Made by a program: the position numbers and the translations under genes. A DNA stretch of 64,000 nt from Saccharothrix longispora (GTDB taxonomy: Bacteria > Actinomycetota > Actinomycetes > Mycobacteriales > Pseudonocardiaceae): assembly GCF_030852425.1 (NCBI RefSeq), contig NZ_NSDM01000020.1, positions 58,251-122,250 of the forward strand. The letters are read 5' to 3'. The notes beneath the pieces are model-generated. The model was not told the DNA's origin and did not search any database. It saw nothing but the letters and a program-made list of their open reading frames with translations. Shown here piece after piece: positions 48,452 to 57,247 of the stretch; the stretch's first letter is position 1, and each line of letters begins with the position of its first letter.

Positions 48452-49009
48452 CCGCGGGGACAACGGCCTGCGGCAGTCGATCCTCCTTGGTCCGATGACC
48501 ACACCCTGCCGAACACGGCGACTCTTCCTGCGTCTTCACCGCCGACGCCGCCGATTCCGGAAGCAGGGACCACCTGAACCCGCACCGGGTGGTGGAGCAG
48601 GCGTGTGGCGCGCTGGAGCGGGAGTGGACGCGGCAGCCCGTGTTGGCGCTGGACGGCCTGACACCACTCGGCAGGTACCCGGCCGGGCAGGCTCTGCCGG
48701 ACCGCCTCGTCCACCGCGTCCGTTACGGCGCGGTGGACGGTGGACCGATTGGACCGGACGCACTGGTGCTGTTGTGCCCAATGGGTGATGAAACGACGGT
48801 TCCTCGCATCAACGACTACATCGTCCGAGTGAACACGCTCGAAGAGCGCATTATTGCCCGGTCTCCGTGGCCCGCAGCCGGGATACTTCACTCGCTCGTA
48901 GGTTGAGTCGACCGGTTTCACCCCGGTGACTTTGTCATGCCCGGACTCGAACACGCACAGCGACGACTCACGTGCAGTTAGTGATCAAGGCAGGAGAAGG
49001 GGAGGTCTC
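48452..49009. other. Gene-poor stretch, possible remnant at 48499-48906
   Basis: 558 bases without a confident gene. One frame open from 48499 to a stop at 48904-48906 reads like coding sequence in part (VVEQACGALEREWTRQPVLA, then DRLVHRVRYGAVDGG). It has no good start or ribosome-binding site and turns non-coding toward its end. It may be a decayed gene. The last 60 bases hold the ribosome-binding site (GGGGAGG) of the EspC-like gene. Confidence 0.4.
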
Positions 49010-49375
49010 ATGCCGTTCATGGCGAGTGGCAGCGAAGCCGGCACTCCAGTACCCGCCCGACCGGTCACCATGCAAGTCGAGCCAGACCAGATCCTGGCCC
49101 TCAAAGCCCGCTACGAAGCCGTCCGCGACACGATCCAGGACTTCCTCGATACCAATAGACGATCTCTGCGCGCCTCACCGCTGGCCGATGACGAGGTGTC
49201 CACCGACGCCGCTTCGATGTTCGCGGAGAACGCGGGACTCGCCATCGACGTAACCGAGCGCTTCCTGGACGAACTGAACCTGAACATCGATCAACTCGAC
49301 CAGGCCGCCAGGACGTACGACTTGGCCGAGGACACGAACGAGAACCGCATGCAGCAGCAGAACAGGGGAAGCTGA
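49010..49375 (+). CDS. EspC-like type VII secretion substrate
   Basis: A 121-residue helical protein: long helix around VEPDQILALKARYEAVRDTI and QDFLDTNRRSLRASPLADDE, then AENAGLAIDVTERFLDELNL and a last helix ending QNRGS. This size and helix-turn-helix layout fit PE/EspC-like proteins secreted by ESX systems, and the neighbours support it. The ATG at 49010 follows GGGGAGG. It is first in a four-gene run (EspC-like, DUF3558, PPE-like, EspG). The core ESX machinery is not in the window. Confidence 0.72.
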   Translation: MPFMASGSEAGTPVPARPVTMQVEPDQILALKARYEAVRDTIQDFLDTNRRSLRASPLADDEVSTDAASMFAENAGLAIDVTERFLDELNLNIDQLDQAARTYDLAEDTNENRMQQQNRGS

Positions 49376-49380
49376 ACGCG

Positions 49381-49944
49381 ATGCGTCGATCTCTGCTCGC
49401 AATTGCTGCGGCACTCGCCCTGACTACAGCCTGCGCGGCCCAGGACGGCACTCCGAAGCCGGCTACCACCACCGCGACGAGCGTACCGGCCTCGACCGCA
49501 CCATCGAGCGCTCGGCCGAAGGAAGTTCTGCTCGACGGCGAAGACCCATGTCAGATGGTCACCGCCGAGCAACTTGCGACGATGCAGTTCGAAGGTCCCG
49601 GCCGGACGGGCACGGATTCCACCTACAAGTCGCCGTACTGCTCATGGACCGCCACCGGCCAGTCCATCCAACTGATTCCCGTCACCACCGAAGGCATAGA
49701 GGAGTGGACTGACGGAAAACGCCAGGGGCAATCCACCGAAGCCGACCCGGTCGAAGGGTTTCCAGCCATCACGGTCATCTTGCCGGATGACCTCAACCAA
49801 TGCGACCTCTTCGTGGACACGGCCGAGGGCCAGTACCTGTCGACCACGTACTCGGTCAGTCCGAGTTTCAAGGACCGCTTTCCCGAGCCGTGTGACGGGG
49901 CACGAAAGCTCGCGGAAGCAGCCATGCAGAACTTGTTGAAGTGA
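49381..49944 (+). CDS. DUF3558 lipoprotein
   Basis: A 187-residue exported protein. The signal peptide ends at a lipobox with TTAC (Cys18), followed by a Thr/Ala/Ser-rich linker. The mature domain is DUF3558: DPCQMVTAEQLATMQFEGPG, YCSWTATG and QCDLFVDTAEGQYLSTTYSV, with four Cys for disulfides. Such lipoproteins often accompany type VII secretion genes in Pseudonocardiaceae. It is five bases after the EspC-like gene. Function unknown. Confidence 0.82.
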   Translation: MRRSLLAIAAALALTTACAAQDGTPKPATTTATSVPASTAPSSARPKEVLLDGEDPCQMVTAEQLATMQFEGPGRTGTDSTYKSPYCSWTATGQSIQLIPVTTEGIEEWTDGKRQGQSTEADPVEGFPAITVILPDDLNQCDLFVDTAEGQYLSTTYSVSPSFKDRFPEPCDGARKLAEAAMQNLLK

Positions 49945-49956
49945 GGGGGAGCATCG

Positions 49957-51261
49957 ATGGGTGGGATCGGTAACCACAACTTCGACGCGCAGTCGCACGA
50001 GCAGCTCTACGAGAAGATCCACGGCGGGCCGGGCCACTCGGCGGCCCAGGCCGTGGACGACGCCTGGAACAGCTTCCGCGCGGTGATGGGCAACGCCAAG
50101 AGCGAGCTGGAGTCGGCGATCCGGGACGCGGGGGCGGTCTGGGTCGGCGCGGCGGGCGAGCGGTTCACCGGCAGCGCGGCTCCGCTGGTGCAGTGGGCCG
50201 AGGACGCCCGCGTCGCCGGCGTCGAGACGCACAACGCCTTCTCCGCCCAGACCTCCCACTACAGCGGTGCGAAGACGCGGATGCCGGAACCGCTCGAGGT
50301 CACCTCCACGGCGAACGACGACTTCTTCGGCATCCCGGCCGGTTTCACCCACCTGGTCGGGGGTCAGACCGACCAGGACGTCCAGGAGCAGCAGGCGAAC
50401 GAGGCCAAGCGCGAAGCGGTCCGGGTCATGAACGGCTACCGCGACGGCGCGTCCTCGGCGGTGAGCCTCCTGGGCACGTTCACGCCGCCGCCCCAGGTGA
50501 CGACCCAGGTCACCGAGCCGACGTTCGAGCGGTCCGAGGCGCAGAGCCGGTACTCCCAGCAGTTCTCGGACGGCCAGTGGAGTTCGACCACCTCCACCGA
50601 CACCGGCCGCACCACCTCGCCCCAGCCGCAGCAGCCGGTGAGCGCTCCCCCGGCCGTCGCGCCCACCGGCGGCGAAACCAACACCTCGGCAGTCGGGACG
50701 ACACCGGACGTCGTGCCCCGACCGGGCCCCACGCCGATCACTCCCCCGCCCTACACGCCCGGACCGCCGCAGCCACCGGTCGCGGTGCCGCCGCCCGGCA
50801 TGATCAGGCCGAACCCGGTCCCGGGCTTCTACGACCGGCGGACCCCGTCCGGCGGCAACCCACCCAACAGCAACCCGCCCGGCAAGGGCACCGGCCCGGG
50901 AGTTCCCAAGGGATTCGGCGGCAGCCCCCAGGGTGGCGCGCCCAGGTTCGGCGGCGGGCTGCCCGGCGTTCCGGGCCGGCCCGGTCACGGCGGCCTGCCG
51001 TTCGGCCCCGGCTCGTCCTCCGGCATCGCCGGAGACCAGCACGCCAGCCGCGCCGGCACGAGCAGCGCTGCTGCGGCAGGCGCGAAGGGCGCGGCGGGCA
51101 ACCCGATGGTGGGCGGCACGGCCGGCGCACCACAAGGCGGTCAGGGCGAGGACGACATCGAGCACAAGGCCGCGCCGTACCTGGAAGAACTGGACGACGT
51201 GTGGGGCCAGGACTCCATGCCCAGGGTCGCGCCGCCGGTGATCGGGGACGACGGCCCGTGA
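49957..51261 (+). CDS. PPE-like type VII secretion substrate with Pro/Gly-rich C-terminus
   Basis: A 434-residue protein. Residues 1-150 form a helical bundle with WNSFRAVMGNAKSELESAIR and AGAVWVGAAGERFTGSAAPL, the Trp-x-Gly turn of PPE/WXG proteins. The rest, from about residue 170, is low-complexity Pro, Gly and Ser (PPNSNPPGKGTGPGVPKGFG), ending in an acidic PYLEELDDVWGQDSMPRVAP motif common in such proteins. It overlaps espG by four bases. EspG chaperones bind PPE proteins, which supports the call. Confidence 0.82.
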   Translation: MGGIGNHNFDAQSHEQLYEKIHGGPGHSAAQAVDDAWNSFRAVMGNAKSELESAIRDAGAVWVGAAGERFTGSAAPLVQWAEDARVAGVETHNAFSAQTSHYSGAKTRMPEPLEVTSTANDDFFGIPAGFTHLVGGQTDQDVQEQQANEAKREAVRVMNGYRDGASSAVSLLGTFTPPPQVTTQVTEPTFERSEAQSRYSQQFSDGQWSSTTSTDTGRTTSPQPQQPVSAPPAVAPTGGETNTSAVGTTPDVVPRPGPTPITPPPYTPGPPQPPVAVPPPGMIRPNPVPGFYDRRTPSGGNPPNSNPPGKGTGPGVPKGFGGSPQGGAPRFGGGLPGVPGRPGHGGLPFGPGSSSGIAGDQHASRAGTSSAAAAGAKGAAGNPMVGGTAGAPQGGQGEDDIEHKAAPYLEELDDVWGQDSMPRVAPPVIGDDGP

Positions 51262-52037
51262 GGTTCACCCTGTCCCGGCTGGAGTTCGAGCTGTGCTGGG
51301 ACCACCTGAAGCTGGGCGAGTACCCGACGATCCTGTCGATCCCCTCCCACGGCGCGACGCTGGACGAGCGCCGCGCGTTGTTCGACGACGCGTGGCGCTC
51401 GCTGGAGGCACGCGGGCTGGCCGAGCGCGGCGGACTGGATGCCCGCCTGGCCGGTTCGCTGGAGCTGTTGGCACGTCCGGACCGCGAGGTCGACGCCCGG
51501 CTGCGACTGGACTCCGGCCCACGGGTCCGCGCGGTCGCGGCGGCCCGGCGCGGGCACGCGGTGTCGGCCGTGCTGACCGCGGACGCACTGGTGTTGAGCC
51601 GGATCGACGAGAGCACGCTCGCCGCGTCGCTGGTGTCGCTGCTGCCTCCGCACCCGACTCCCCGGTCACGGTCCATCAGCCTCCTCGCGGCGGACCTGGA
51701 ACGGGCGGCGGCTGCCGCCGGTGAATCCGCCACCCGCCTGGAGAACGCGCTGCGGGACGCGGGCGTGCCCCGGCCCGACGCGCAGAAGATCGGCTCGGTG
51801 CTCGGCAACGTGCAGCGGATGGGCCAGTTCGGCGCGGCGGTCCGTCCGCCCCTGCACGGCGGGCCGGGGCCGAGGAAGCGCGGCCCGTACGCGGTGTCGT
51901 TCTACGACACGCCGGAAGGGCGGTGGCAGTTCACCCGCCGCCCGTCCGGCGACGGGAGGGAGTGGTCCACCCTGAGCCCGGCCGACCCCCAGCGGCTCGT
52001 TCACGCCGTGTCGGAGTTGCTGGGTCTGACCGGCTGA
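51258..52037 (+). CDS. espG: ESX secretion-associated chaperone EspG
   Basis: A 259-residue EspG protein, the cytosolic chaperone that holds PPE partners until ESX secretion. Seen: LSRLEFELCWDHLKLGEYPT at the start, DERRALFDDAWRSLEARGLA, a central beta sheet and YAVSFYDTPEGRWQFTRRPS, which resembles the EspG substrate-facing sheet. The GTG start overlaps the PPE-like stop (GTGA). It is last in this operon. Family call by eye is good; partner choice is inferred from adjacency. Confidence 0.85.
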   Translation: MRFTLSRLEFELCWDHLKLGEYPTILSIPSHGATLDERRALFDDAWRSLEARGLAERGGLDARLAGSLELLARPDREVDARLRLDSGPRVRAVAAARRGHAVSAVLTADALVLSRIDESTLAASLVSLLPPHPTPRSRSISLLAADLERAAAAAGESATRLENALRDAGVPRPDAQKIGSVLGNVQRMGQFGAAVRPPLHGGPGPRKRGPYAVSFYDTPEGRWQFTRRPSGDGREWSTLSPADPQRLVHAVSELLGLTG

Positions 52038-52130
52038 TCGGCTTCGACGGACTCCTGATCGACCTGGTTGGTCAGGAGTTCCGCCATCGTCATGTCCTCG
52101 ACGGGCTTCTCGGGTGTCATCGGGACGGCC

Positions 52131-52415
52131 TCAGGACGACAGTCGATGACGGCCGGCCTGGTCCACGACGCGGTCGAACGGCAGCAGCGCCAGCCGCACG
52201 TCCCGCCGCAGCCCGCAGTCCGCCGAATCGCACGCCGGGCACCACCCCTTCTCGTCGAGCGGGTGGGCGTTCAGGCACGTCAGCACCGCGCCGATCAAGC
52301 GGAACGTCTCCGCCCGCGCCATTTGCAGCGCCGCACCGTCGGGCTTGCGCAGCACGCCCACCAGCACTTCCTTCATGTGCAACCGGACCACACGGTCGTC
52401 CTCAACACTGTTCAC
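52131..52415 (-). CDS. Small hypothetical protein with CxxC-type cysteines
   Basis: A 94-residue soluble protein. A helical N-terminal part (VVRLHMKEVLVGVLRKPDGA, MARAETFRLIGAVLTCLNAH) is followed by a WCPACDSADCGL segment that could bind zinc, and a hydrophobic RLALLPFDRVVDQ end. The start is uncertain: GTG at 52415 or ATG at 52376, neither with a ribosome-binding site. It diverges from the XRE regulator gene, with a GGTTGCAG dyad between. Function unknown. Confidence 0.55.
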   Translation of the reverse strand: MNSVEDDRVVRLHMKEVLVGVLRKPDGAALQMARAETFRLIGAVLTCLNAHPLDEKGWCPACDSADCGLRRDVRLALLPFDRVVDQAGRHRLSS

Positions 52416-52423
52416 ACACGGAG

Positions 52424-52453
52424 GGTTGCAGTGAAATAGATACGCCTGCAACC
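52424..52453. promoter_or_regulatory. GGTTGCAG dyad between divergent genes
   Basis: GGTTGCAG (52424-52431) and CTGCAACC (52446-52453) are exact inverted arms 14 bases apart, and a third TGCAACC follows at 52460-52466. It lies between the small hypothetical and the XRE/DUF5753 gene and is a plausible binding site for that regulator. Confidence 0.5.
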
Positions 52454-52539
52454 ATCACATGCAACCCGATGAGGTGACTTTTTCCAACCCAGTCCTCGCT
52501 TTCTGCTTCGATGCTTGCAAACATCGCAAGGAGCGGAAC

Positions 52540-53388
52540 ATGTCATTGCCGAAAGCGGGCGTCACCACCAGGGGAATCGGGTTCGAGTTGGAGCGCCTGC
52601 GCACAAAAGCGCAGCTCACCCTGCAAGACGTGGGCAAAGGGCTCGGTGTCTCGGCCAGCACGATCAGCAGGCTGGAGAACGGCAAGCGGCAGCCGACCCC
52701 GGAAGAGGTCTCCGCGATGCTCGCCGTCATCGGCGTGATCGGCCCGGAGCGCAACCGCCTGCTCGACCGGGCGCGCGGCGGCGACGGCTCCGGTCTGGTC
52801 GAGGCGAGCAACCCGACCGTGCAGAGCCGCACCTACCTGAACTTCGAGACCAGGGCGACGGTCATCACCGACTTCGAGCTGATGCTCATCCCCGGTCTCG
52901 CCCAGACACCGGAGTACGCCTACGCGATCATCTCCGCGATCCAGGTGGACGAGGAGGAGTCGAGCATCGAGGTGCGGGTGGGCCGCCGCATGGCACGCCA
53001 GGCGATCCTCGCCCGCCGCAGGCCCCCGGAGCTGAACCTCATCCTCACCGAGGCGGCGCTGCGCCTGCCGATCGGTGGCCCCGGGGTGATGACCCGACAG
53101 CTCAGGCACCTGGTCGACCTGGCCGGACGGGCGAACACCACCATCCGCGTCATCCCGGCGGACGTGGTCGGCCACGCCGGCCTGCTCGGCCAGTTCGTGA
53201 TCCTCGACTTCGCCAACGACAAGCCCGTCGTGCACGTCGAGGACCGCACCACGGGCCTCTTTTTGGACGAACCGGCGAGGGTCGCGCTCTATAGGCTCAC
53301 GGTGGAGAAGTTGGCGGCCGTGGCGCTGGACGAGGAGGACTCGGTCCGGCTGATGAAGTCCATCGCGCGTGAGTTCGATGGCGAGTGA
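52540..53388 (+). CDS. XRE-family regulator with DUF5753 domain
   Basis: A 282-residue protein. The N-terminal helix-turn-helix is FELERLRTKAQLTLQDVGKG, LGVSASTISRLENGKRQPTP. The C-terminal DUF5753 domain carries its motifs: LMLIPGLAQTPEYAYAIISA, RVGRRMARQAILARRRPPEL, NLILTEAALRLPIGG and GLFLDEPARVALYRLTVEKL. Such proteins pair with DUF397 partners, present next door, and regulate development or antibiotic genes in actinomycetes. The ATG at 52540 follows AAGGAG. Confidence 0.9.
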   Translation: MSLPKAGVTTRGIGFELERLRTKAQLTLQDVGKGLGVSASTISRLENGKRQPTPEEVSAMLAVIGVIGPERNRLLDRARGGDGSGLVEASNPTVQSRTYLNFETRATVITDFELMLIPGLAQTPEYAYAIISAIQVDEEESSIEVRVGRRMARQAILARRRPPELNLILTEAALRLPIGGPGVMTRQLRHLVDLAGRANTTIRVIPADVVGHAGLLGQFVILDFANDKPVVHVEDRTTGLFLDEPARVALYRLTVEKLAAVALDEEDSVRLMKSIAREFDGE

Positions 53389-53398
53389 GGTGACGCAC

Positions 53399-53575
53399 AT
53401 GACTACGCCTGCATGGCGGACGAGCAGCTACAGCGGCAACGACAGCAACTGCGTCGAAGTCGCCCTGGGAGAGCACACGGTCGGCATCCGCGACTCGAAG
53501 CGCCCCGACGCCGGGGACTTCACGATCAGCACCGAGTCGTTCCGCGCCTTCGTGCGCTCGCTCCGGCACGACTGA
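53399..53575 (+). CDS. DUF397 domain protein
   Basis: A 58-residue DUF397 protein: WRTSSYSGNDSNCVEVALG, then VGIRDSKRPDAGDFTISTES and FRAFVRSLRHD. This small family is the usual neighbour of XRE/DUF5753 regulators and has been proposed to act as a partner or antitoxin-like modulator. The ATG at 53399 has GAGGTGA upstream and lies 10 bases after the regulator stop. The role is inferred from the pairing. Confidence 0.88.
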   Translation: MTTPAWRTSSYSGNDSNCVEVALGEHTVGIRDSKRPDAGDFTISTESFRAFVRSLRHD

Positions 53576-53700
53576 ACCGCACGTCGGGACCACTGGTCCG
53601 CCCTACCCGCAAGCGGGTGAACCCGCTGGAAGCACCGCCGCCCACCCTCCCCGCGTCGATACAGTCCGGAGCCGACCGGCTACCGAACGCAGGGGGGCAC

Positions 53701-54387
53701 GTGGGCGGCACATTCAAGTTCGGGTTCGAGGAGGACGACGGGGAGGACCACCGGCCGGCCCGGCGCCCGGCGCTCGCACCGGACATCACCGCGGTGCTGT
53801 CCGGGAGCGACGTCGACAACGCCGTCACCGTGACCGTCGACGAGTCCGCGGCGGTGCTGTCGGTGGCGTTGTCGGCGCGGTGGCAGGCGTCGGTGGACCC
53901 GCGGGCGCTCGGTCCGGCCGTCGTCGCGGCGGCGAACGCGGCGACCGCGCGCGCCCTGGCCGAGCAGGTCGAACTGGTGGCGCGGAGGCCGGTGACGACG
54001 GCTCCCGCCCCCACCGGGACGGGGCCTCGGATCACACCGGAGTACGTACTGGGGCTCATGGCCGCCGTCTCCGCCGACCTGGAGCGGTTCACCAGGCGGT
54101 TGGCGGAGGCCGCGGACCGCCCGGTGACCGTGGAGAGCCGGGGCGGGCACGTGCGCGGCGCGGCCCGACGCGGGCAGGTCCTGGAACTGGCGATCGACCC
54201 CGGCTGGGCGCGCGTCGCCCGCCCCACCGAGGTGGAGCGCGAAATCCTGGAAGTCCTGCGGGCGCTCCGCGACCGCGGCAGCCCCGCCGACCTCGCGGCC
54301 GGTCCGCGCAGCCCGGCCATCACCGAACTCACCGCCCTCGCGGGCGATCCGGACACACTGCTGCGACGGGTGGGTTTGCTGCCATGA
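53701..54387 (+). CDS. YbaB/EbfC-like protein of a type VII secretion operon
   Basis: A 228-residue protein. After a charged start (FKFGFEEDDGEDHRPARRPA) comes a segment resembling the YbaB/EbfC fold (AVTVTVDESAAVLSVALSAR, then ALGPAVVAAANAATARALAE). A helical C-terminal half follows (YVLGLMAAVSADLERFTRRL). YbaB-like proteins often open operons with EspC-like genes in Pseudonocardiaceae. The GTG at 53701 follows AGGGGGG. It overlaps the next gene by four bases. DNA binding is a family property and is not shown. Confidence 0.65.
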   Translation: MGGTFKFGFEEDDGEDHRPARRPALAPDITAVLSGSDVDNAVTVTVDESAAVLSVALSARWQASVDPRALGPAVVAAANAATARALAEQVELVARRPVTTAPAPTGTGPRITPEYVLGLMAAVSADLERFTRRLAEAADRPVTVESRGGHVRGAARRGQVLELAIDPGWARVARPTEVEREILEVLRALRDRGSPADLAAGPRSPAITELTALAGDPDTLLRRVGLLP

Positions 54388-54710
54388 CCGACATCTCCGT
54401 CGCACTGGACGCCATGCGCTCCGACGCCGCCGCCTGGTCGGCCGCGGCCGAGCGGCTCGACGGACCACGCTCCGCGATCGGTGACCTGGCCCTGACCGGG
54501 GCCGACGTGTCCATGTGGGCGGTCGACCGGGGCCTGGACCGCACCTACGACGACGCCCGCGCGACCCTGGAGGACATGCTCGCCCAGGCGACCCGCGCCT
54601 TCCGGGGCCTCAGCGAGAGCCTGCACGCCGCGGCGAACACCTACGAGGCCGAAGAGGAAGCCAACCGGCACGCCATGAACAGCATCCACGCGCGGGACGG
54701 TGAGCGGTGA
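54384..54710 (+). CDS. EspC-like type VII secretion substrate (second operon)
   Basis: A 108-residue helical protein. The first helix holds SVALDAMRSDAAAWSAAAER, the second WAVDRGLDRTYDDARATLED, and the third FRGLSESLHAAANTYEAEEE. This three-helix arrangement is typical of EspC/DUF2580-like ESX substrates. The ATG start overlaps the upstream stop (ATGA), and its stop overlaps the next start (GTGA), so the operon is tightly coupled. Confidence 0.72.
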   Translation: MTDISVALDAMRSDAAAWSAAAERLDGPRSAIGDLALTGADVSMWAVDRGLDRTYDDARATLEDMLAQATRAFRGLSESLHAAANTYEAEEEANRHAMNSIHARDGER

Positions 54711-55471
54711 ACCCCCTCATCCGCGAGGTCGACCAGCGGACGCGGGAAGTCGACCAGCACACCAGGACGTTCTTCGAGCAGGTCGACAGCGCGATGAGCT
54801 GGGTGCCCGCACCGCTGGAGCACCTGGTCGACCCGATCGTGCGCAACATGGCGCTGCTCCACAAGAGACTGCGGGACTTCTGGGACCGGGTCGAGCAGCT
54901 GAACGGTCAGCGCGGCGACTCCGACCGCCTCAAGCAGGTCGGCGAGCAGTGGGTGTCGCGGGTCGGCGACGTGCTCGGCGACATCGCCGGCACGATCGGG
55001 GCGGACCGGCTCCGCACCACCATCGAGTGGGAAGGCCGCGCCGCACGGGCTTACCAGTCGACGGTGCCGCCCCAGGCGGCCGGGCTGAACGCGGTCAAGG
55101 ACATCGCCGGGCAGATGCGCTCGTCGCTCACCAGTCTGGCGAACTCGATCGACATGTTCTGGATCGCGATGGGGATCGCGCTGACCACGTTCGTGGTCGG
55201 CATCCTCGCCGCGGTGGGCGCCGCCGTCACGATCGTGGGCATCCCGGCGGCGATCGCGGCGCTGATCGGCGCGGCGGGGGTGACGATCGGCCTCATCAGC
55301 GCGACCATCGTGGCGATGGAATCGCACGTCAACACGATCGAGGTCGAACAGGCCGCGATCCGGCAGAAGGTCCGCGACCTGGGCTCGACGTGGGCGATGC
55401 CGAACACCGGGGATCTGACCGACGCGAGCACTGCTGACGGTGACGGCTCGGACTGGCGGCCCAGCCCGTGA
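54707..55471 (+). CDS. Membrane protein with WXG-like helical domain
   Basis: A 254-residue protein. The first 140 residues are helical and amphipathic (IREVDQRTREVDQHTRTFFE, LLHKRLRDFWDRVEQLNGQR) and include a WEGRAARAYQSTVPPQA turn like the WxG motif of ESX substrates. Residues about 147-205 hold two or three hydrophobic segments (IDMFWIAMGIALTTFVVGIL). A short polar tail ends it. It may be a membrane-anchored or secreted effector of the locus; no toxin domain is visible. It overlaps both neighbours by four bases. Confidence 0.7.
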   Translation: MNPLIREVDQRTREVDQHTRTFFEQVDSAMSWVPAPLEHLVDPIVRNMALLHKRLRDFWDRVEQLNGQRGDSDRLKQVGEQWVSRVGDVLGDIAGTIGADRLRTTIEWEGRAARAYQSTVPPQAAGLNAVKDIAGQMRSSLTSLANSIDMFWIAMGIALTTFVVGILAAVGAAVTIVGIPAAIAALIGAAGVTIGLISATIVAMESHVNTIEVEQAAIRQKVRDLGSTWAMPNTGDLTDASTADGDGSDWRPSP

Positions 55472-55965
55472 GGCCCGTCGGCCCCCCACCGCTCCACGCC
55501 TGGATGCCGGCCACGCGCGTGCGGGAGGTGCGCGGGCTGTGCGTCGGCCTCGGCGCCGGGGGCGTGGTCGTGTGCGCGGTCCTCGCGTCGGCGATCGTGG
55601 TCGTCGGCGGGGCCCTGCCGATCACCTACCCCGCGTTCAGGGTCATCCTGTGGACCACGGGGTGCGGCTCGGTGTCGGGGCTGCTGCTGTCCTGCCTGAG
55701 CCTGATCTCGTCACGCTCCTTCGTCCGGGGTGAGCACCTCGACCTCGCCGGCGCGCGTCGGGTCAGGCGGGCGTCGGCGGTGTGCTGGGTGAACTCGACC
55801 CTGTCCGCCATCCTGTCCTGGGCCGCACTGACGACCGTGGTGAGCAAGGGCATGCTGCCGGGCGGCTTCACCGGGGGCGCGTGGGCCTACCTGGTGCTGG
55901 TGATCGCGCCGGCCGGCCTGGCGGGTGTCCTGTTCTTCGCCGGACGTGCGCTTTTCCCTCGCTGA
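55468..55965 (+). CDS. Small four-helix membrane protein
   Basis: A 165-residue protein with four hydrophobic segments: LGAGGVVVCAVLASAIVVVG, a second near residues 55-75, ASAVCWVNSTLSAILSWAAL, and AYLVLVIAPAGLAGVLFFAG. There is no recognisable domain. It is last in the YbaB-like/EspC-like operon with a GTGA overlap, which makes an immunity-like or anchor role for the upstream protein conceivable but unproven. Confidence 0.68.
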   Translation: MRPVGPPPLHAWMPATRVREVRGLCVGLGAGGVVVCAVLASAIVVVGGALPITYPAFRVILWTTGCGSVSGLLLSCLSLISSRSFVRGEHLDLAGARRVRRASAVCWVNSTLSAILSWAALTTVVSKGMLPGGFTGGAWAYLVLVIAPAGLAGVLFFAGRALFPR

Positions 55966-56058
55966 TCCGCGCGTGACGGATTCCCGCCCACCGGAGGAGC
56001 ACATCGGGACCTAAGGTCAACCCCCACACGATCAGGTGACAACCGGTGGGGAACGTCC

Positions 56059-57084
56059 ATGACGCTCGCTCTTCTCGCCCCTTGCTACGGCAACCCCGAC
56101 ACGAGGAAGCGCTTCCACGAAACGATCGAGGGTTCCATCGCCTTCACCCGGGAGCCCTACCGCTCGCTCCTGTCCGAGGCAGACCTGACCAAGCTGGAGG
56201 AGTTGCACCCTTCCGGCGAGGCGCACTTCTGGGGTGCGATCCCCCGGCACGACAAACCCATGGAACGGTTGCGCTCCGGCGGCGTCGTGCTGTTCGTCGG
56301 CGAGAAGAAGATCAAGGCCACCGGCGAGATCGGACACCTCTTCCGCAACGGGCCCTTGGCCGATCTGCTCTGGAACCAGCACGCCAACGATTCGAGCTTC
56401 ACCAACGTGTACAGCGTCCTCAACGTCCGGCTCACCGACTACCCGATCACCGATCTCTGGGGCATCGAAGGATTCACCGCAGGTGACTACGTGTACGGGC
56501 AGCGCGTCGTCGAAGAGCCCAGGTCGGGGCGCCTGATCACTGCTTTCGACATCAACCCGGGCACTGCGGAAGCGGAGTTGAGCGCCAAGCTGAACGCCAC
56601 CGCCGACCTGGTCGGGCTGGGCATCCGCGTGATCCCCGTCGAACGAACCCACGTGGATGTCGTCTGGCATCGGATCGCGGAACGGCAGACCGCGTACGAG
56701 CGGGTCGAAGCTCGTCTGGTCGCCCACTACCGGGCTTTCCGCTCCGACGTCGAGATGCGCAGTTTCGTCACGCCGAGCGGCAAACGAGCCGATCTGTACT
56801 ACCGCGACGACGCGGATGTCGTGGTCATCGAGGCGAAGAGCCTGGCCACGCACGGCAAGGTGCGGGAAGCGGTCGCCCAGCTGCTCGACTACGCGGCGGA
56901 CAGCCCGGACGCGGTCACCCGTCTGATGGCCCTCTTCCCGGAACGTCCCGGTGCCGACGGTGTCGCCCTGCTGCACCGACTCGGCATCGACTGCGTCCAC
57001 CGGAACGCCGACAACCTGTTCACCACGGAGCCCGCTCCCGACGAACGCCGTCGGTACATGCACCCGGTCTGGCGCGGCCGCTGA
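56059..57084 (+). CDS. PUA/EVE-like domain plus PD-(D/E)XK nuclease, restriction-like
   Basis: A 341-residue protein. The N-terminal half contains a beta-rich segment (GGVVLFVGEKKIKATGEIGH, about residues 74-93, then YSVLNVRLTDYPITDLWGIE) resembling PUA/EVE reader domains that bind modified bases. The C-terminal half has a PD-(D/E)XK site: KRADLYYRDDADVVVIEAKS (about 243-262), with Asp and the Glu-x-Lys pair. That layout fits a modification-dependent restriction enzyme. It is upstream of a nuclease-helicase gene on the same strand, separated by 163 bases. The domain call is by eye and tentative. Confidence 0.6.
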   Translation: MTLALLAPCYGNPDTRKRFHETIEGSIAFTREPYRSLLSEADLTKLEELHPSGEAHFWGAIPRHDKPMERLRSGGVVLFVGEKKIKATGEIGHLFRNGPLADLLWNQHANDSSFTNVYSVLNVRLTDYPITDLWGIEGFTAGDYVYGQRVVEEPRSGRLITAFDINPGTAEAELSAKLNATADLVGLGIRVIPVERTHVDVVWHRIAERQTAYERVEARLVAHYRAFRSDVEMRSFVTPSGKRADLYYRDDADVVVIEAKSLATHGKVREAVAQLLDYAADSPDAVTRLMALFPERPGADGVALLHRLGIDCVHRNADNLFTTEPAPDERRRYMHPVWRGR

Positions 57085-57247
57085 CACCCATTGGTCGGCG
57101 AGCCCCGGTCACCTCGATCGCGGTGACGTGACGCGGCCGTTCCGGGGCGCGCTACCCTCCACACGCGGCCCGCCGGGCACCGAGCGCACGCTCGTCGCTG
57201 CCCCCACCCGCACGTGTATTCCGCGTGCCCAGGTGGGGGATCAACCA

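Noticed and set aside
48412..48954. 180-codon minus-strand frame
   Set aside because: It overlaps the real pRiA4b-like gene end and lacks a ribosome-binding site; the amino-acid composition is that of a shadow.
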